A stretch of DNA of 64,000 nucleotides from Cycas panzhihuaensis. Lineage: Eukaryota; Cycadophyta. Made by a program: the position numbers and the translations under genes. The notes below the pieces were generated by a model, which saw only the letters and a program-made list of their open reading frames with translations, was not told the DNA's origin and made no database searches. Below, in pieces: positions 59,340-64,000 of the stretch (position 1 is its first letter; every line of letters starts with the position of its first letter). The DNA lies in the NCBI GenBank assembly GCA_023213395.1, contig CM041465.1, positions 28,341,741-28,405,740 of the forward strand, given 5' to 3'.

Positions 59340-59610
59340 ATTTATATCTCCACAATAAGAATAAACTATGACTTCATAAATCACACCTACTAATGGGTAT
59401 AAACTATAGTAATAACATCTATTTCTAATAATGGATCTCCTACTTCATGATGAGAATAAACTATGACACTAAAATTCACCTACTAAAGAGTATAAACTAT
59501 AGTAGTCATATCCATTCCTAATAAAAGGTACATCTCTTTAAAATAAGGATAAATTATGGCTTTAAAAAGTCATCTACTAAAGAGCTTAAACTATGGTAGT
59601 CCCCATTACA
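59340..59610. repeat. Three about 94-bp tandem units
   Basis: ATAAACTATGAC recurs at 59361, 59457 and (as ATAAATTATGGC) 59549. Each unit also contains CTACTAA-G-GTATAAACTATAGTA. A related single unit lies at about 57496. Confidence 0.85.
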
Positions 59611-60599
59611 TACAGTTTCACTAAAACCTAGCCTTTAATTGATCCCCATCATCTTTAATAAGTTTCTTATGTCACTCTTGTTTGATATTACAGATAAACA
59701 CTTATTTTATGATGTATTAGTCTATGTTTTTATGAAATATGATCATGTTTCTTATTGGATGATGTATGTTGGATGATGATGATGTATTATATGTTCTCTC
59801 GCCTGTCAATGAGTGATAACTATAGAAATTAGTTCTCTCTTAATGATCATTCTGACTCATTTTTCCTTTAAAACATTCATTTGCTTCATTCTTCTATCTT
59901 GATTTCACTTTTTTGTGTTCTTTTTTTTACATTATTTTTGGGCTTAGGCTTATAGTTCTCATATTTTTGGGCTATTTTTCTATTGATTAAGTCTTTTGGT
60001 TTTAATTTTTAATAAAAATATGACTTTTTGACTTTTTATTGGATAATTTTTACCTCTTAATTTATCATATCTTTTATGATGCCAAAAATATGACTGATCA
60101 TATTTTATTAATGAAGTAGCATTTTCCGTGGCTCATAAAATGTAACCAGTTACATTTTTTACTGTCATGCATGCAAATGTTTTTAGTGTGTCAACTTTTT
60201 GTATGCCACCATCTAAATTCAATGGAAACTTACCACATTCATACCTATAACTCTTATAAACCATGTTATGTTATATGATTTATATTTTGGGTGTTAGAGA
60301 TAAAGCTTTGGGGGATGATTCTTGAGATTTTGAGAGATTTTTCTACTACTATTTCGAGAACTATTTTGGAAGAAAAAGGTAAAACACAAGGGAAGAATTT
60401 TAAAGATCTATTTACTAATTTGTTACTACATGAATTTTGATGACTGATGGTTTTAAAGTATATATTTTCTCACAATTATTTTAGCTTCAAACTTTTCTTT
60501 CCTAGTAAGATCTTTTCTATTGTGGTTTATTATGATTCTGCAGTTCTTTTGGTGACTATTTGTAATTAAAATTATTCCTCTCTTTTTGTTGATATCTGA
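59611..60599. other. AT-rich sequence with no recognised feature
   Basis: No coding signal, LTR end or long repeat is recognised. Possible 3' region of element D or unrelated flanking sequence. Confidence 0.5.
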
Positions 60600-61044
60600 C
60601 ATACTTTCATTTACAGTTTTTCCTTTGGAAACTTGGCTAAAAGGTTAGCCCTTTATGGGAAGGAAAGGGATAGACTATTATAAAGAATGATCATTTCTTC
60701 ACAATAGAGATAACTACTCTTTCCCATTCTTTTTCAACTATCCAAGTGAAAAGGGTTAATTTAATAAGGTCATTACATTAGTTGATTATTTCTAAAAAGG
60801 GTCTTAATTAAACTTTAAATTAGACCACTTAAGTGAAATACACTTTTATATGCATTATGTATAATTTTATTTCACCTAACTCTAATGCTCCCTCTCTCAA
60901 TATAAAAGTAAAAGCTCAATAGAGGAGGCTCATTCTTACCTCCCCATTTTGTGAGAGCTTCTCTCTTTCTCTCAAGTATCTCTTGCTCTTATGTTTGCTT
61001 TTATGCTTAGTACATAGAAATGAAGGATAGATCCACTCTTTTCA
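60600..61044 (+). repeat. 5' LTR (3' portion) of Copia element 6
   Basis: The LTR end is inferred from the PBS at 61047 (TTTTCA then TA). TATAAAAG (60901-60907) is a good TATA box about 140 bp upstream of the LTR end, with CT-rich sequence between. The LTR start is not defined, because the partner LTR lies outside the window. Confidence 0.5.
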
Positions 61045-61046
61045 TA

Positions 61047-61058
61047 TGCTATCAGAGC
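61047..61058 (+). promoter_or_regulatory. Primer-binding site of Copia element 6
   Basis: TGCTATCAGAGC differs from the iMet-type PBS by one base. Confidence 0.75.
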
Positions 61059-63104
61059 TTGCTTCCTTTATATTCCTCACTTGTACTTGCAATGGAGTCA
61101 TCACTTCCTTCTGCCCCACAATCCATGTGGTGAAGGAGATTGTGAAAGTGGATTTAAAAATATTTTAAAGTTTTTATCATAGCATATTTAATATTGTTTA
61201 CTTTCCCTCTCTTTTATAGGTTTGGAAGCACAATATAAGGAGTTGTAAGGCACAAGGATTCCAATCCTTTGGTGGTCATTTATGCTATCTCATTCTTCCT
61301 TTCTTTCCTCTCTTTTTATCCATTTAAGAAGGCAAAATGCTACCAAAATATTTCTAGCTTTTAGAAGAATGATTATAAGGGGAGGTTCTATCCATTTTTT
61401 CAAAAGAATTTGGAGCCATTTAAAATATCCATCATTGTATGCTCTCACCTTACCTATATTGGGATCCTAATGATCAAAAAATGATGGAAATTTCATATGG
61501 TATCATGTGTTAATGAGATAGTAGCAAGCTAAAATTTCTACAAAAATAAAATTTTCTTATTGAACTTTATAGATATACAAAATCTTCTATATATCTCTAA
61601 TTGACTTTATTCTAATTATCAAAGATGAGGCTCTAAGTCCACTTTCTTGCACAAAAATTGACACCCATTTTTGATGTCGTATGAGAAAGTTATTACTATT
61701 TTAGTGAACAATAGTTATTTTTAGTAAGAATTTTAGAAAATTTTGTTCTCCTAATTTTGTGGGACTGCCAAAAATTTTTCAAAACTTATTTGGACTTGAT
61801 TCCACTTCTTGAAGATGAAGCTTTGAGTTTAGTTTGCATCACAAAAATTGGCACTCAATTTTATTATCGTGGAAGAAAGTTATTATTGACTTAGTGAAGA
61901 CTATTTTTTTTGTATTAAAAAAAAAAGTAAAAAAAAATTATTGCTTTTTATATGGATTAAAAGCCCATTGTAAAAGTGAGTAAAAAAACACCTGGATCAA
62001 AGCAATATTTAGTGTCCTCACTCACTTATTAGCATTACATTTTATCACTCTAAAATTACTTCAAGTAAGCACTCTAAAGACACTCCAAGCAAGCATTCTA
62101 TTTTTAGTACATTTGATGTAAATTTAATAATCTTTTCACTCTCCGTAAAAGGAACGCATTGCGTACATTATTTTCTACCATCTTATACATGTTCACATAC
62201 TTGCCAAGATTGAGATACCTTGGTTGGTAGAATGCTATTCTAGAAAGGGGGTGTAGGTTTCAAGTTAGGACTAGACTAAACTGGAATATTGATGAGGTTT
62301 GGTTAGCCATACCATTACGCCTTAATGAGGAATTAGAAAAACTAAAACTTTAAATATAAGATTAAAATATACCCAATCAAATATCCATCATAGCCATGGG
62401 TATGCACATACCACTTTTTAGAGGAGGTATATAGCTACTCATTAGTGAATTGGATGAGGATTGAGAGTACCTAGGCTTCGTTATGACTTAGATTTCATCA
62501 CCAAACACAATTATGGGTATCGTGGGTGAAGGCCAACTTAGTTTTACTAGAAGCCTAGGCATCCCTTCAACAATCTCAACTATATGCTGGATACAATTTA
62601 GAGGTTATTAGGTTGATTACATATCCTATATTTGAGTTTCAAGTTGTGTACACCTAATGATATTAACTTCTATATTGGCCTATAATCTTGTATATTGATG
62701 ACTTACTTATTTGTAAAAAGTGATCCATAGTGTAATCATAATCATAGTACTTCTCATATTCCTGTTGTGTCAAGTTAATATTTTCCACAAGTGTGAGTGG
62801 ATAATTTCATCATAGTGCTTCTTATATTCCCATTGCATCAGGTTAATATTTGCTACAAGTGCTAGTGGCTAATTTTCATCATAGTGCTTCTCATATTCTT
62901 GTTGCATCAGGTTAACATTTATCACAACTGTTGGTGACTTTTCTCTAAGTTACTCCCTTCATCTTTGAGAAACCATTCTTACTTCTTCTTCCTTCTACTA
63001 CACTACTTCATTGCATATCCCACTTATAAATAGTGATTGGTCATTTATTGCCATCACTTTTATAGTCCCTTATTCATTTCTTCCCTTCTCAAAAGATATT
63101 ATGT
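61059..63104 (+). other. 2-kb leader of Copia element 6
   Basis: No long coding sequence is seen; a short ATG frame starts at 61092 (MESSLPSAPQSMW). The leader holds a diverged internal duplication (about 61620-61720 and 61812-61912: AAAGATGA-GCT-T-AG-T, CACAAAAATTG-CAC-CA, GAAAGTTATTA), a 300-bp block (62270-62590) shared with the leader of Copia element 3, and a 68-bp tandem repeat (62743-62945). Confidence 0.6.
62743..62945 (+). repeat. Three 68-69-bp tandem units
   Basis: Units start CATAGT-CTTCT at 62743, 62811 and 62880, and include TGCATCAGGTTAATATTT and ACAAGTG-TAGTGG. Confidence 0.88.
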
Positions 63105-63960
63105 CCTCATAGTTCAAGTAAAATGTGAACTGTATTCTAAAAAGGAAAGAAAATTTGGACATGTGGTTCATTGGTGTCAGAAATAATGCAAAGTATGAAG
63201 GTCTTTAAAGAGATCACTTGTAATCTACACCATCTATTGTAGTTATAACTACCTCAGCTGCTTCTACAAGAGGTTCTCCAACTACTCCTATAAAAGTTGT
63301 AGCTAAATGCTAATGGGAACTTGATGATGATAAAATCTGTATAGGAATACTTCTTGTCACTGATTATTCCCTGCATAGTCTCATTGATAAAGTTGTATAT
63401 AATGGAGTATGGAAATTTTTTAAAGTTCTTAAGAAGAACTTTGATACTAAGTCAGACTTAGAATTTATTCATTTAGCGCTGAAGATGAATAAATTGAAAA
63501 TGCAGAAAGGACATGTAAGTGAGGCAATCAATCTCCTTTATCCAATTAAGCAAGCCATTGATAAAGATCTCAAAAATTAATGATTTATATAGGCTTTCTT
63601 GATTCAGTCATGTCTCCATATCCCATATTACAAAAATCTACTAGGAAGTCTTCAATCTAGTAGCACTTTAAAAATCCTAAACTTTAAGGATCTTACCGAT
63701 AATTTTATTAAATTTAATGAGACCTTTGATACCAATGTTGCCACTACATATGATCCAACTAATGCTTCTTTTGAAGTGGAAGAAGATATTTTTTATACCA
63801 AAAATCAAGGTTAATACTCTTGCAGAGGTGGTAATTCCCATGGAAGAGGTAGAGGTAGACAACAAGGATAATGTCCTCTTGGTCAACAAGCTCCTCAACT
63901 CCAACAAAAACAATCTCAAGGCCAAGGAGAAAATAATTAAACTAGACCTAGATCTAGTAA
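63105..63960 (+). pseudogene. gag: Gag of Copia element 6
   Basis: The frame reads NVNCILKRKENLDMWFIGVR, AKYEGL, WELDDDKICIGILLVTDYSL, VWKFFKVLKKNFDTKSDLEF, LKMNKLKMQKGHVSEAINLL and TLKILNFKDLTDNFIKFNE, then an Arg/Gly-rich RNA-binding tail (HGRGRGRQQG). It aligns throughout with the gag of Copia element 3. Stops interrupt it at several points (for example about 63312, 63577, 63812). It continues beyond the window. Confidence 0.8.
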
Positions 63961-64000
63961 TTAGAGATAATCCAACTAGCTTAATACTTCTTATGGGTCT

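Noticed and set aside
61092-61470. Possible small genes at 61092 and 61282-61470
   Set aside because: They lie in the leader of a Copia element between PBS and gag, with no motif and no conservation with the leader of Copia element 3 beyond the first few codons.

Overview
This window is repeat-dense nuclear DNA from a plant, most likely a seed plant with a very large genome. A gymnosperm is plausible, but the sequence does not prove it. I see no intact single-copy host gene, no tRNA or rRNA gene and no CRISPR array. The window is a stack of nested, decayed LTR retrotransposons from the Ty3/Gypsy (Tat-type and one other lineage) and Ty1/Copia superfamilies. Five-base target-site duplications and matched LTR pairs give four well-bounded insertions: a non-autonomous Copia element (9561-13894), a Copia element (23320-30983), a minus-strand Copia element (37091-44676) and a Gypsy element (51037-57212). 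Every coding region carries stops or frameshifts.

Left part (1-19.5 kb, less AT-rich). A Tat-type Gypsy element runs on the plus strand: gag (1.9-3.2 kb), protease, a Ser-rich linker, RT-RNase H and integrase (ending 7643). Downstream of pol lies a second module. It has a minus-strand gene with a plant mobile domain (PMD, 14616 down to about 8390), split by the 4.3 kb Copia insertion, and a plus-strand second RNase H (15841-16340). Between these two divergent genes is a 13-bp perfect inverted repeat whose arms each carry the same TATA core facing outward, which looks like a bidirectional promoter. Large related LTRs (about 2.6 kb) lie at 1-1767 (minus), 16717-19372 (plus) and about 31400-34213 (minus). 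Their opposite orientations mean the left element has been rearranged.

Middle (19.5-34.8 kb, strongly AT-rich). A truncated older minus-strand Copia element (gag at 19.6-19.9 kb, long leader with 92-bp and 143-bp tandem repeats, PBS and 5' LTR at 31.0-31.4 kb) is interrupted by Copia element 23320-30983. The latter carries, antisense in its leader, two pieces of a host SPATA20/YyaL-like (DUF255) gene in scrambled order. The small Copia element at 9561-13894 also seems to carry a host-derived piece, similar to the N-terminal RNase H-like region of plant RBR E3 ligases.

Right part (34.8-64 kb). Two 3.2-3.4 kb direct repeats (34820-45629 and 45630-49006) look like adjacent LTRs. The first is split by the minus-strand Copia element 37091-44676. 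The second is followed by a PBS-like site, a Tat-type gag (49.4-50 kb) and, after the Gypsy insertion 51037-57212, a second RNase H remnant (58.9 kb). No RT or integrase is recognisable in that element. From about 60.6 kb another Copia element starts (LTR end, PBS, 2 kb leader, gag) and runs out of the window. It is a relative of the 37091-44676 element and shares leader blocks with it.
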